DNA of 64,000 bases from Candidatus Poribacteria bacterium (GTDB lineage Bacteria; Poribacteria; WGA-4E; WGA-3G), in contig JAPOZO010000043.1 of assembly GCA_026706025.1 (NCBI GenBank), forward strand, positions 1-64,000, in the 5' to 3' direction. The notes beneath the pieces are model-generated. The model ran no database searches. It was not told the origin of the DNA and saw only the letters and a list, made by a program, of their open reading frames with translations. Shown in pieces: positions 25,961-35,788 of the stretch. How positions within the stretch are numbered: the first letter of the stretch is position 1; the number at the start of each line of letters is the position of its first letter. Position numbers and translations under genes: made by a program.

Positions 25961-27004
25961 TTAAAATACTTTGCCTCTACCTGTGATTTGCCATATTGCC
26001 TCTACTTTATCGCCGCGTATACCTACCAGCTCATCGTGGAGGTTACTCGTCATCCCTTGATGTAGCGGGATAACCGAGAGCTGCTCTCCTACCTTAAATC
26101 GGTGTGAACATTCACTAACATTGACATGCCCGTGTTCGACCGACATGCCATAAATCTTCGCGTCAGGATGCTCAATGATATGTCCATAAGGCGTTGGTGG
26201 GTAACTGGCGAAAGTCTTCATCCCACCATCAATAATAATCCGCTCAGGTGTTGGCGTGCTGACAACGGTTGTGATAACACGCAACACACACCTTTCGGGC
26301 GTTAGCATCTCCGAACTCCCGATGCGGGTCATACCTTCGTAGACATAAGAACCGCTACGGGTTTCCGTACAACCGATCTCTTTTGATGCCGCTTCCGAAC
26401 CTGTACCACCGCCACTGATAATGTTCACCGGAATCCCGTCGTTTGAGAGCAAGTCAAGCGTCTCTTCTATAAACGGTTTCGCTCGCGCGTTGCTCGGATA
26501 CGTCATGATACCTTGAAAATCAATGCCTTGCATTTTCATAACCTGTTGCGCGAGACGTTGTGCTGCTTGGGGTGATTGCACACCACAACGTCCACTTCCG
26601 GTATCAAGTTCCACGATAACAGGCACAACACAGCCGTCAGCAATTGCTTGTCGAGAGATACCGGTTGCGGTCTCTTCTGAATCGAGTGCGACGATAATTC
26701 GGGCGCGTTGAACGAGTGCCGTCAACCGTTCCAGTTTCGGTTTCCCGACGATGTTATATGGGATAAGGATGTTGTCAACGTCCGCATCCACCATCACCTC
26801 TGCTTCGCCTAACTTCTGACAGGTGATACCTTGTGAACCCGCAGCGATTTGCAGTTTAGCGATTTCTGGTACCTTATGTGTCTTCGTATGGACGCGCAGT
26901 GGAATACCGAGTTGTTGACAGTGCTGTGCCATTCCGTCTATGTTCCGTTCAAGCACATCCAGATCTGCGACAAGTGTTGGTGTATCCAATTCGGTGATGT
27001 TCAT
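25961..27004 (-). CDS. D-threonine aldolase/D-serine dehydratase-like PLP enzyme
   Basis: 347 residues. N-terminal alanine-racemase-type barrel with RVHTKTHKVPE (PLP lysine at 41 or 44), VELDTGSGRCGV, GIMTYPSN, ISGGGTGS; C-terminal beta domain with VIPLHQGMTSNLHDE, where DTA enzymes bind a metal through a His followed by Cys or Asp. Here the usual PxHxC pattern is PLHQG, so the metal site is altered. Likely cleaves a beta-hydroxy D-amino acid; exact substrate uncertain. Confidence 0.82.
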   Translation of the reverse strand: MNITELDTPTLVADLDVLERNIDGMAQHCQQLGIPLRVHTKTHKVPEIAKLQIAAGSQGITCQKLGEAEVMVDADVDNILIPYNIVGKPKLERLTALVQRARIIVALDSEETATGISRQAIADGCVVPVIVELDTGSGRCGVQSPQAAQRLAQQVMKMQGIDFQGIMTYPSNARAKPFIEETLDLLSNDGIPVNIISGGGTGSEAASKEIGCTETRSGSYVYEGMTRIGSSEMLTPERCVLRVITTVVSTPTPERIIIDGGMKTFASYPPTPYGHIIEHPDAKIYGMSVEHGHVNVSECSHRFKVGEQLSVIPLHQGMTSNLHDELVGIRGDKVEAIWQITGRGKVF

Positions 27005-27085
27005 TAGGTCCCTCGTGATGGTACTACATCAGATAAACTTCTGCGTTTATAGTAAATCCCATAATTATTTGCACACACGGTAACT

Positions 27086-27113
27086 CGTAGGGGCTGGGTT
27101 ACCCAGCCCTACG
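27086..27113. repeat. GTAGGGGCTGGG palindrome, second copy
   Basis: CGTAGGGGCTGGG-TTA-CCCAGCCCTACG, same family as 21534-21560 with one C lost in the right arm. Confidence 0.8.
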
Positions 27114-27391
27114 AAGATGCGAAGTGTAAACACATTTTCCGATTTTACTATAATATACCCATTGTGCACTTTTCTGTCAAGTCGCTCGTGCCACAACGGC
27201 TGGACATTCAATTGTCCGTTTTTGGTGTTGTCCTTTTCGCAGGTGTTAATACTTCATATATGTTATGTTTTTTAAAAAATCCCAGAAAAATTCGCAGCCT
27301 GTCGCAGCCTGTCGCAGCGAATTCTAAAAAAAAAACGTCCAATCCAATAATTTCTTAAAATTGAATGACCTTGCACCACAGCGGTTTACCC

Positions 27392-27419
27392 TTGATATTT
27401 CCCCTGAAATTGTTATAAT
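27392..27419 (+). promoter_or_regulatory. Promoter for ubiX
   Basis: TTGATA (27392-27397), 16-bp spacer, TATAAT (27414-27419); 65 bp before the start codon. Confidence 0.65.
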
Positions 27420-27484
27420 TACACTGTACGGGCGCGACACAATTTGAGGTATAGGCATAATTTTTTCTGAGGAGCATCTAAAAA

Positions 27485-28075
27485 TTGAAACGATTAATTG
27501 TAGGAATAACAGGCGCGAGTGCAGGCATCTATGGAGTCCGCCTGCTTGAGGTTCTCACACAACATGAGGATATAGAGATACATCTGACGATTTCCGCATC
27601 CGGGGCACGGGCTTTATCGGAAGAACTTCAGATCGAAATAGACCTCGATAACTTTGAATTGGAATCGCTTATTGGCGTTTCTTCACCGCGGGTTATCTAC
27701 CATCATGAATCGGACATCGCGGCACCGATTGCCAGTGGCTCTTTTCGGACTGAGGGAATGATTGTCGTGCCGTGTAGTATGGGAAGTATCGCTTCTATTG
27801 CCGGAGGTATCTCACGTAACCTTATCCAACGCGCGGCGGATGTGTGTATCAAGGAGCGACGTAAACTTGTACTTGTACCGCGCGAGACCCCGTTAAGTTC
27901 AATTCATTTAGAAAATATGCTCAAGTTATCACGTATAGGTGTCTGTGTGTTACCTGCGATGCCGGGATTTTACCACTTTCCAAAAGATGTGGATGATCTG
28001 CTCAACTTTGTTGTGACCAAAATCCTTGATCAGTTTGGGATAGATACAAAACTGATTCAGCGCTGGAAAGAATAG
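27485..28075 (+). CDS. ubiX: UbiX-type flavin prenyltransferase
   Basis: 196 residues. GITGASAGIYGVRLLEVL flavin-binding start, PIASGSFRTEGMIVVPCSMGS, NLIQRAADVCIKERRKLVLVPRETPLS, MPGFYHFP: all UbiX/Pad1 landmarks. It makes prenylated FMN, the cofactor for UbiD decarboxylases, needed in quinone synthesis. The start is TTG with GAGGAG upstream. No ubiD gene in the window. Single-gene transcript, with a possible hairpin (28141-28161) after it. Confidence 0.88.
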   Translation: MKRLIVGITGASAGIYGVRLLEVLTQHEDIEIHLTISASGARALSEELQIEIDLDNFELESLIGVSSPRVIYHHESDIAAPIASGSFRTEGMIVVPCSMGSIASIAGGISRNLIQRAADVCIKERRKLVLVPRETPLSSIHLENMLKLSRIGVCVLPAMPGFYHFPKDVDDLLNFVVTKILDQFGIDTKLIQRWKE

Positions 28076-28140
28076 TTTTTTAACTTACCTTGCGGACGAA
28101 TAACGTAGATTAGAACCTTGATGTGTCTGTCTCAAGAGTC

Positions 28141-28161
28141 GCCTGCGCCGTTGTTGCAGGC
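28141..28161 (+). terminator. Possible weak terminator after ubiX
   Basis: GCCTGC stem, 9-nt loop, GCAGGC, followed by TTGGTTTTC. Confidence 0.35.
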
Positions 28162-28244
28162 TTGGTTTTCTTAGTAATTTTCTTTCCATGGAGATACCAC
28201 TTGCTGATGAGACACCCATGCAACAATACTGTTGCTTTTTAGAT

Positions 28245-28373
28245 TAGGACTTACGCATGCTGCTCTTTTGTAGCATAGGAAACCGTTGGTCTCCTGTGCC
28301 AAGAGAACATCTGCGTTTTTTCCAAGCACTCCACTTAACACGGGCTGCTAAAATCAAAATTGCGTAAGTCCTA
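28245..28373. mobile_element. 129-bp MITE with 13-bp terminal inverted repeats
   Basis: TAGGACTTACGCA (28245-28257) and its exact reverse complement TGCGTAAGTCCTA (28361-28373), flanked on both sides by the 5-bp direct repeat TAGAT (28240-28244 and 28374-28378), the expected target duplication. Interior about 103 bp, non-coding. A parent transposase is not in the window. It sits between ubiX and the MFS gene stop. Confidence 0.82.
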
Positions 28374-28386
28374 TAGATGTAAGCAT

Positions 28387-29697
28387 CTATTTTTCCGCTA
28401 CTCGGCTGTGATGTCTCTGCCACAACCACCACAGCAATGCTGGAATAAGGTTTAGTACTGCCATTCCCCGTAAGATAGCCTCTACTTGAAACCGATCTAA
28501 CAACGCACCAATGATCAGTGAACTGGCTCCACCCATGAGTGTAAAAAAGGCAAACTCAGCACCGAAGATGCGTCCTCGAATCTCGTTTGGAGCACGTTGG
28601 AGCAGCAATTGCGTTGAAAACACCCATGCGATGCCACCTCCGATGCTCCTGACGAACCCACCGAAAAGCACAGTCCCGAAATCAAGAAGGGGCGCGATGA
28701 TAGCGATTCCGATCGCCGCAATCACATAACCGAAACTAATACTCATCCTGAGCGGTTTGTCTCGGTCTCCGGTCCAACGCCGAGCGAGAATCGGCCCAAC
28801 CCCACTGCCGATGCCGTTCATACAGTACATCATCCCTAAACTGAGCGCGCCGCCAACCCCGATAACGAAATAATTTTTGGCGATTTCAACCAGTATGACC
28901 TGAACGCCAGTAGACATTAGAAGGGATATCGCCGCCTTATGCATCGCTATAAAAAGAATATCAGGGTGCTGAAACATATAGCGCAACGCCGTTACCTTCG
29001 CACGTCCGGGAGTTGCTGCCGTTTCGGAGGATGACCTGGGTAGCCTAATCTTCAGCAAGAGTCCTGCTGAAATAGCAAAGGTGAAACCATCAATAACGAA
29101 GGCTGTCTGGCTCCCAAAAAGCCCTGTTGTTAAGCCACCGATGGCAGCACCGACTGCCAGCATGACCGACCAGGTCGCAGCACCGAGCGTATTGGCAGTA
29201 CCGAGTTCCTGTGGGGAGGTGATGTCTGGTAGGATTGCGCTCCGTGCGGGACTGAAGAAACCGCTTACGCCAAACAGAAGGACCGTGAGGGCATAAAGCA
29301 ACCAGATATCGCTTGCGTCTCGTACGAAAAGAAAACCGAGAACAACGACAGCACGTACGAGATCAGTGATGATTAACAGATGCTTCCGGTTGTAGCGGTC
29401 GGCACATATCCCCGCGAGTGGAGAAATGACAAATGGTGCCAACATCCTAATTGTAAACAGAACGCCTAACGCGAGACCTGACCCAGTCAACTCAGCAATC
29501 AATATTGCAGAGGCGATGAGGTTGAACCAATCCCCAAGTAGGCTGACAACCTGTCCACCCCAGAGCCAACGGAAATTAGGATTCTGCCGCATTAGTTCAA
29601 TATAGCCGATCGGTTTTTGTGGGTAACTGCTCGACGCATCCGTCTCTCGCTGTCGATCTATCGCAGACTTTATTGGGGTACGTTCCTGTTTAGACAA
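28387..29697 (-). CDS. Major facilitator superfamily exporter
   Basis: 436 residues, about 12 membrane segments, of the EntS/macrolide-efflux-like group: NPNFRWLWGGQVVSLLGDWFNLIA start, GICADRYNRKHLLIITD conserved loop, FFSPARSAILPDI, ANTLGAATWSVMLAVGAAIGG. Probably exports a small molecule. The start is TTG immediately after the TAA stop of the upstream oxidoreductase gene, implying translational coupling; a later ATG at residue 36 is the alternative. The hydrophilic N-terminal 35 residues are unusual. Confidence 0.85.
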   Translation of the reverse strand: MSKQERTPIKSAIDRQRETDASSSYPQKPIGYIELMRQNPNFRWLWGGQVVSLLGDWFNLIASAILIAELTGSGLALGVLFTIRMLAPFVISPLAGICADRYNRKHLLIITDLVRAVVVLGFLFVRDASDIWLLYALTVLLFGVSGFFSPARSAILPDITSPQELGTANTLGAATWSVMLAVGAAIGGLTTGLFGSQTAFVIDGFTFAISAGLLLKIRLPRSSSETAATPGRAKVTALRYMFQHPDILFIAMHKAAISLLMSTGVQVILVEIAKNYFVIGVGGALSLGMMYCMNGIGSGVGPILARRWTGDRDKPLRMSISFGYVIAAIGIAIIAPLLDFGTVLFGGFVRSIGGGIAWVFSTQLLLQRAPNEIRGRIFGAEFAFFTLMGGASSLIIGALLDRFQVEAILRGMAVLNLIPALLWWLWQRHHSRVAEK

Positions 29698-30885
29698 TTA
29701 CAGACCCCACCGCTCATTGATCGGTTTCTGGTAAACTTCAATATCTCCTGCTACTACCGCCTCATAGTCCACTGCTTGACCACATGCGTTGGATTCGTAA
29801 ATTGCTTCGCAGATCGATTTTGCGCGGAGTCCGACTTCGGCATCAAGTTCGGGTGGACGCTTGTTCGCGATTGCATCTGCGAAATCGTAGCATTCCAGTA
29901 CTACGCCATCGGTGAAATTGTGCGGGAAAAGCCTCGATTTTTCTTCATCTGATAGGCTTGCCATGTAATCAGCGATAAGGCTCTCCATACTATGGCGGGT
30001 CCCATCCTTGAGTACGACTTCCGCACCATCAAATGGACCGTGGAAGATGTCTCCATCGTCGAGCAAACACCCTTCACTCCCATAGTAGACGACGTGATTG
30101 AAGTTGTGTCCAATGGCTGCCCATGTACACGTCCAAAGTCCGATGACCCCGCTTTTGAAGTTGATGGTCGCTACCCATGTGTCCTCTTGTTCGTTCTTAA
30201 CGATTTCGCCAGCCTTGGTAACTCGCAAGTCCTCGAACTGACAAACACGCGCATACACAGTACTCGGATCACCGAAGAGGTAGCGCAGCGTATCACAATA
30301 GTGTGCCCCGGAGTCCATGACCATACCACCGCCACCGAGCGTCAGGTCAAGTCGCCAGTGCCAATCGCTTTCCGGATTTGGTGCCCGATAACTGGCGTGC
30401 TGAGCGGAAAACGTCCATAAATCACCGAGCATCTGTTTTTCGTTCATCAACCATTCCGCTGTACGGCGACTCGGCATCCGGCGAATATTCTCAGCGGTTG
30501 CAGCAATTTTGTTATTGGCTTTTGCGGCGTTAATAATCGCATGGGTCGCTTTGACGGTAACGCCCATCGGTTTTTCTACCATGACGTTGACCCCGTTGTT
30601 GAGGCATTTTATCGCATTGATGTGATGGTGTGCATGCGAAGTGCAGATGTCTGCGCCGTCCAAATCCACAGTTGCGAGCATCGTATCGGTATCATCAAAG
30701 ACAGCTGGTTTTTTACCCGTTACCGCTTTGACGCGCTCGGCGAATTGATCCGCCCGATCTTTGACTTCATCGCACATCGCGACGAGTTCGACTTTCCCTG
30801 GCTCTGTTTGATGTATTGTAAGATAGGCGTTGAGATGACCATTTGCCATCCCACCGCATCCGATAATTGCAATCTGAACCGCCAT
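29698..30885 (-). CDS. Gfo/Idh/MocA family oxidoreductase
   Basis: 395 residues. NAD(P)-binding GCGGMANGH (10-17), VMVEKPMGVT with the conserved EKP (104-106), and the DSGAHYCD active-site helix. Catalyses sugar or cyclitol oxidation or reduction; substrate unknown. AAAGGGGA ribosome binding site. Its stop abuts the MFS start, so the enzyme and exporter are one operon. Confidence 0.88.
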   Translation of the reverse strand: MAVQIAIIGCGGMANGHLNAYLTIHQTEPGKVELVAMCDEVKDRADQFAERVKAVTGKKPAVFDDTDTMLATVDLDGADICTSHAHHHINAIKCLNNGVNVMVEKPMGVTVKATHAIINAAKANNKIAATAENIRRMPSRRTAEWLMNEKQMLGDLWTFSAQHASYRAPNPESDWHWRLDLTLGGGGMVMDSGAHYCDTLRYLFGDPSTVYARVCQFEDLRVTKAGEIVKNEQEDTWVATINFKSGVIGLWTCTWAAIGHNFNHVVYYGSEGCLLDDGDIFHGPFDGAEVVLKDGTRHSMESLIADYMASLSDEEKSRLFPHNFTDGVVLECYDFADAIANKRPPELDAEVGLRAKSICEAIYESNACGQAVDYEAVVAGDIEVYQKPINERWGL

Positions 30886-31062
30886 GATTTCCCCTTTTTG
30901 GTGAGAGTGTCAATCTGATGTGTTACAATACCACAGATGCGTTTTTTTCGCAAATTAAGGCATGTTTTTACGAACTCAGTTGTCCGCTAACAGAAAAGAT
31001 TTCTTTGATTTCCTATGCGCTGCTAACGGTTAGCAAGCATATTGCAGCATCTTTGATTTAAC

Positions 31063-31089
31063 TTGACAAGATGACTTTTGCCGTATAAT
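31063..31089 (+). promoter_or_regulatory. Promoter-like sequence before the DUF481 gene
   Basis: TTGACA (31063-31068) and TATAAT (31084-31089) with a short 15-bp spacer; the overlapping TAATAT (31086-31091) would give 17 bp. It lies in a 334-bp gap between divergent genes that holds nothing else recognised. Confidence 0.5.
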
Positions 31090-31219
31090 ATATACCCGTT
31101 GCTTTATTTGGATTATTTCGTTTCTTAGATCATTATATCAACATAACTTATTGGGTGGTGTTGCGTTGAAAATTCCATATACCGAATAAATCTTTGTTCA
31201 CCGTAAATTTTTGTGCTAC

Positions 31220-31984
31220 ATGAAGAAACAGATGGATAAACCAGCGGCAGCGCTGGTCCTGCATGCCGTGAATATATCAATCAAAAAGTTGGGAGTGTTT
31301 TCAATTACAATGCTCTTCTCAATTTTGGGGACAATGTCTGCGTATTGCCAATTTGCAGATTTACCGCGCGATGTAAAAACAGTAGACATCGGTGTGAACG
31401 GCGACGCTGCCTCACAGACGCTCAGCCTAACTGCTGTCATCCCCCTTCGGCAAATTAATGGTTGGGCGGGTATTTTTAGTTCGCGCGCTTCTGGTGAAGG
31501 GACAGTACTATCTGAAATCGTCAAAGCGCATGCCCAAGGCGGTTTTCGTATAGGTACATTCGGCATTGAGGCATTCACAGATTTAGAGCGTGACATTACC
31601 AAAGGGAGTGCGCTTACATCGCAGATTGGTAGTTATATCCGTCCAGCGATTTATGAGAAAGACACACTCCGTGTATCAGGTGGTATCGGTTGCTTTCTTG
31701 AGAATATTCAACCGCATACAGATCTTGTTCTCAGGAAGTTTGATCCGACGACTTTTCGATGGTTGGCATTTTCGTCTATAGGGTGGCGGAAACTTAATAC
31801 AGTGTTAAAATTCACGCCACAAATTGGCTTTAAAAACTTTCAGTTTTCAGCAGAACCCGCTATCACGTTTAGCCTCTCCACTCAGTTAGGCTTGCGTTTA
31901 AGTGGGTCCGTGAATTATAATAGTGAACCACTAACGGAAAATTGGCATTACAAGTATTTATCTATATTGCGATTTACATTGTAG
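31220..31984 (+). CDS. DUF481-like outer membrane protein
   Basis: 254 residues from the ATG at 31220 (an in-frame TTG at 31211 is the alternative; neither has a clear ribosome binding site). Signal peptide-like stretch LGVFSITMLFSILGTMSAYC, then alternating beta strands and a terminal aromatic-type LRFTL, the usual barrel ending. Similar in type to the gene at 48312. Function unknown; DUF481 proteins are small salt-induced outer membrane barrels in Proteobacteria. Confidence 0.6.
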   Translation: MKKQMDKPAAALVLHAVNISIKKLGVFSITMLFSILGTMSAYCQFADLPRDVKTVDIGVNGDAASQTLSLTAVIPLRQINGWAGIFSSRASGEGTVLSEIVKAHAQGGFRIGTFGIEAFTDLERDITKGSALTSQIGSYIRPAIYEKDTLRVSGGIGCFLENIQPHTDLVLRKFDPTTFRWLAFSSIGWRKLNTVLKFTPQIGFKNFQFSAEPAITFSLSTQLGLRLSGSVNYNSEPLTENWHYKYLSILRFTL

Positions 31985-32120
31985 CTGCATAAGTGTGTCC
32001 TTTGATGCGTGATAACCAGCATGGCAAGTCATCTCATAACACATATCATCCGCTTTTAAGGTGTCAGTGCCCTTGTGTAGCTATCTGTGCTAATTTTACT
32101 AAATGAAAGGAAAACTGGCG

Positions 32121-34421
32121 ATGTCTTCAAACCCTGGACAACAAACCGGATCTGAACGCGGTATCAATACCTCACCTCCCCAACAAGGGCATGGCTTCGG
32201 GACTGCCCCTGTGTTCCTTGCCTCGATTAGTACTATCCTCGGAGCGATTCTTTTCTTGCGGTTCGGTTACGCTGTCGCCAACGTTGGACTCTGGGGCAGC
32301 CTAATGGTGATCATGCTTGGACATTTAGTGACGATTCCGACAGTCTTAGCGGTATCCGAAATTGCGACGAACCGTCGTGTAGCGGGTGGCGGTGCGTATT
32401 ACATTGTCAGCCGTTCCTTCGGTGAAAGTATCGGAGGCACGATCGGCGTTGCCCTGTATATTTCCCAAGCAATCTCAGTTGCTTTTTATATCGTCGCGTT
32501 CGCGGAAGCCTTTAAACCTGTTTATGAATTCCTTGCGACCATGTATGAGTGGCAGCTTGACCTGCGTGTAATAAGCCTTCCTTGTACTGTCCTGATGATT
32601 ATACTCATGTTGACGAAAGGAGCGGGTGTAGGTGTCCGAGTTTTATGGGCGGTATGCATACTTCTCGTTACATCAATTGCCGCGTTCCTGTTGGGCGATA
32701 CCCCGTTCCTGTTAGCGGAAGGACAACAAGAAGAAGAAGTTCGAACTATAGGGATTAATCTCACAGCAACCATTCAGAACCCAGCCAGTTTCGGCACGGT
32801 TTTCGCAATCTGCTTTCCCGCTTTCACGGGCATGATCGCGGGGTTGGGGCTATCGGGAGACTTGCAGAACCCGCGGCGGAGCATACCGCTTGGTACAATC
32901 AGTGCGACACTCGCTGGCATGGCTGTATATGTGATTGTCGCTATCAAACTTGCCCAGAGTGCCTCCCCCGAAGCACTTGCCGAGGACCAGTTCATCATGT
33001 CAAAGATTGCGCTATGGGGCCCCGCAATCTATATCGGTTTAGGCGCAGCCGCCTTGTCCTCCGCGCTCGGTTCAATCATGGTGGCACCGAGAACGCTGCA
33101 GATGCTTGGGCGTGACAATGTCCTACCTATCCCTAAGCTGAACCTTCTTATGGGAAAAGGCAGGGGAGAAACACAAGAGCCGATATACGCCACATGTGTG
33201 TCCGGTATAATAGCGATCGTGTTTGTAGCCATCGGTGAGTTGGACTTTATCGCACAGATTTTGACAATGTTCTTCATGGTAACTTATGGCGCACTCTGTG
33301 CGGTCTCGTTCTTAGAACATTTTGCAAGCAACCCGTCCTACCGCCCCACATTCCATTCTCGCTGGTACGTGTCGGTTGTAGGGACAGTGATGTGTGGTGT
33401 GTTGATGATCCAGATAAGCGCGCTATACGCGTTCATATCAATTATGCTTATGGCGATAGTCTATCTCGGTCTCCGACGCGGTCACCGTGGGCAACGCGAC
33501 TTAGCAGCCATCTTCCAAGGCGCGATGTTTCAGTTAACTCGGTGGCTACAGACGACCTTGCAAAAAAGCCGGGTCATCTCATCTGAAGGCGGCTGGCGCC
33601 CTTCTATTGTCGCAGTGACTCGGTTTGGGGAACGGCGGCTCGGGCATTTCGATCTCCTTCGCTGGATCTGCCATAGACACGGGTTCGGTCATTTTATCCG
33701 ACTCTTTCACGGCGACTACTCGTTTTCTGGTGAAATCCAAGCACGTCTCAAAGTTGATGGATTAATTAAACGGACTGAGGTCAGTAGAGCAGGTGTTTTT
33801 GTTGATTCCCTAATTTCCCCGACATTCCAACTCGCGCTGGCACAAATACTGCAGATGCCCGGCATTTCTGGCTTGCCGAATAACTGTATTTTGCTTGAGT
33901 TTGACCGAGAGAATTCTGACGAGATTGACGAGGTGGTGCAAGGGTCTCAACTCGCTGCGAATTCACTCTTCAACGTCCTAATCCTACGGTCAACAGGATA
34001 CCGTTTCGGCTACAAATCTTCTATCCATATTTGGGTAACTGAGGACAGCTTGACGAATGCGCCGATGATGCTTTTGCTGGCGTATATAATTGTCGGGCAC
34101 CCAGATTGGAAACGTGCCGAAATCCGGCTCTTCGTCTGCTCCGATTCAAGGGACGCGGAACGCGAGGCAAATAAACTTTCGACCCTAATGCAGGAAGGTA
34201 GACTCCCGATCTCAATGCAAAACGTCACTTCTGTGTCATACGACAGCAAGGAGGCTTTAGAGGAAGAAGTCTCACACCGCTCCGAACAGGCTGACTTGAC
34301 TATAGTGGGTGTAACGGCTGAAAATCTCGTTTCCGAGAACTTGGCACAAACATTGCGATCTTACAAAGGCGCGAATGATGTTTTGTTTGTCCATTCAATT
34401 GAGCAGATCTCGATTGATTAG
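32121..34421 (+). CDS. SLC12-like cation-chloride/amino acid permease
   Basis: 766 residues from the ATG at 32121 (AAAGGA 9 bp upstream; ATG at 32103 also possible). APC-superfamily transporter with 12 membrane segments in the first ~440 residues: PVFLASISTILGAILFLRFGY, NRRVAGGGAYYIVSRSFGESIGG, GLSGDLQNPRRSIPLGT. The remaining ~300 residues form a soluble C-terminal domain, as in Na-K-Cl cotransporters. Likely moves ions or amino acids with Na+/K+ and chloride. Followed by a MscS channel gene, so both may serve osmotic adjustment (inference). Confidence 0.82.
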   Translation: MSSNPGQQTGSERGINTSPPQQGHGFGTAPVFLASISTILGAILFLRFGYAVANVGLWGSLMVIMLGHLVTIPTVLAVSEIATNRRVAGGGAYYIVSRSFGESIGGTIGVALYISQAISVAFYIVAFAEAFKPVYEFLATMYEWQLDLRVISLPCTVLMIILMLTKGAGVGVRVLWAVCILLVTSIAAFLLGDTPFLLAEGQQEEEVRTIGINLTATIQNPASFGTVFAICFPAFTGMIAGLGLSGDLQNPRRSIPLGTISATLAGMAVYVIVAIKLAQSASPEALAEDQFIMSKIALWGPAIYIGLGAAALSSALGSIMVAPRTLQMLGRDNVLPIPKLNLLMGKGRGETQEPIYATCVSGIIAIVFVAIGELDFIAQILTMFFMVTYGALCAVSFLEHFASNPSYRPTFHSRWYVSVVGTVMCGVLMIQISALYAFISIMLMAIVYLGLRRGHRGQRDLAAIFQGAMFQLTRWLQTTLQKSRVISSEGGWRPSIVAVTRFGERRLGHFDLLRWICHRHGFGHFIRLFHGDYSFSGEIQARLKVDGLIKRTEVSRAGVFVDSLISPTFQLALAQILQMPGISGLPNNCILLEFDRENSDEIDEVVQGSQLAANSLFNVLILRSTGYRFGYKSSIHIWVTEDSLTNAPMMLLLAYIIVGHPDWKRAEIRLFVCSDSRDAEREANKLSTLMQEGRLPISMQNVTSVSYDSKEALEEEVSHRSEQADLTIVGVTAENLVSENLAQTLRSYKGANDVLFVHSIEQISID

Positions 34422-34522
34422 CGAGTTTACATACCAGTTTTGCTAAACAGATAACCCAAAAGGGTTATACAAAGATGCCAACATTTTTCGCTAACGCTTC
34501 ACAATGAGTTAGATCGTATAAC

Positions 34523-35731
34523 ATGGATCAATCACTTGAACAGATTACGAATTTCCTTAAAAATTCTCTAACCATTTTAGGCGAAGAGATAACAGTCCAG
34601 CAAATCGTTGCGTTTATCCTAATTTTGATAGCCATATTAATAGGCGCAGGATATTTGCACCGATGGTTCCGCCGCCTTTTCAATCGGCTCCGACTACCGC
34701 CAAATCTTGCAAACCGATTGCTGGCACTGTTATTTCTTATCGTTATGATTGTTGGGATTGGCTTGGCGTTTAGGATTGCAGACATAAACACCGGATTTCT
34801 CGGCAAAATTTTTAATTACCCAATCACAAAACTGTTTCAACCGCCGCAAAAATCCGTCGAAACCGAGACGGGTGAAGAGAAATCGTCCATTGCCGTTAAT
34901 GATGAAAACCCCTTAACCTTGAAAAGACTTTTCTTGGCATTCGTGATTGTCTTCGGGGCGTTTATCCTGTCTAAGTATGTGCAATGGATGTTGCGACGGC
35001 AAGTCCTACAAGCTCTTCAAATTGCAAGACATACCCAATTTATTTTACTCCGCTTTATTCACTTTACTTTTCTTATTATCGGAGTACTTATTGGTCTCAG
35101 TGCTGTCGGTGTCAGTTTCACAAGTTTAGCGATAATTTTCGGTGGGTTAAGTATCGGCATCGGTTTCGGTTTACAAAATATCGCTTCAAACCTGATTTCA
35201 GGGTTTATTCTAATATTTGAGCGTCCTATTAAAATCGGGGATTTGGTGGAGATCATGGATGCTAACATATTTGGCAGAGTCAGTAGCATCAATCTCCGTT
35301 CAACGGTTATCGTTTCGCTTGATGAAAAGGAATTGATTGTTCCGAACTCGCAATTGGTTAGCGAAGCCGTTCATAACCTCACACACGATAATAACCTATT
35401 CCGCCTGCGTGTTTCGGTCGGAGTATCATACGATTCAGACGTAGAATTGGTAAAAACGTCACTTATTGAAGCAGCACATGAGCATTCAGAGGTGATTAAA
35501 GAGCCGGATCCCATTCTGGAAAATGTCACGCCGCCGTTCGTACGTTTTGTTAGTTTCGGTGAGTCCTCTTTGGATTTTGAATTGCTCGCCTGGATTCCTG
35601 ATTCCTTTCAGCGTTTTGATGTCGCCAGTGATCTCCATTTTACGATCTGGGAAAAATTTAAAGAATACAACATTAAAATCGCTTTCCCACAACGGGATGT
35701 CCATTTTTACCCGAAGGAAAGCGACTCATAA
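34523..35731 (+). CDS. MscS-family mechanosensitive channel
   Basis: 402 residues. Several N-terminal membrane helices, then the pore helix and beta domain FGGLSIGIGFGLQNIASNLISGFILIFERPIKIGDLVEI, the MscS signature, and a C-terminal domain ending in PQRDVHFY. Opens under membrane tension to release solutes. About 100 bp after the transporter gene; no clear ribosome binding site. Convergent with phoU; a small hairpin (CGTTGAT/ATCAACG at 35765-35787) lies between the stops. Confidence 0.9.
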   Translation: MDQSLEQITNFLKNSLTILGEEITVQQIVAFILILIAILIGAGYLHRWFRRLFNRLRLPPNLANRLLALLFLIVMIVGIGLAFRIADINTGFLGKIFNYPITKLFQPPQKSVETETGEEKSSIAVNDENPLTLKRLFLAFVIVFGAFILSKYVQWMLRRQVLQALQIARHTQFILLRFIHFTFLIIGVLIGLSAVGVSFTSLAIIFGGLSIGIGFGLQNIASNLISGFILIFERPIKIGDLVEIMDANIFGRVSSINLRSTVIVSLDEKELIVPNSQLVSEAVHNLTHDNNLFRLRVSVGVSYDSDVELVKTSLIEAAHEHSEVIKEPDPILENVTPPFVRFVSFGESSLDFELLAWIPDSFQRFDVASDLHFTIWEKFKEYNIKIAFPQRDVHFYPKESDS

Positions 35732-35788
35732 CACAACATCTGGATTGGGGATTAGTGTGCGGGTCGTTGATGTTAGATATATCAACGC

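Larger units (their letters stand above)
27005..27484. other. Intergenic region with palindromic repeat and ubiX promoter
   Basis: 480 bp. A GTAGGGGCTGGG-type palindrome at 27086-27113, a three-fold tandem CGCAGCCTGT near 27293-27318, and the ubiX promoter. A 64-codon frame at 27164 has no ribosome binding site and is not accepted. Confidence 0.6.

Noticed and set aside
27164-27358. 64-codon open frame before ubiX
   Set aside because: No ribosome binding site; overlaps tandem CGCAGCCTGT repeats and an A run; composition is non-coding.
28244-28432. 62-codon minus-strand frame over the MITE
   Set aside because: Its limits are set by the MITE ends and the MFS 3' end; no start signal.
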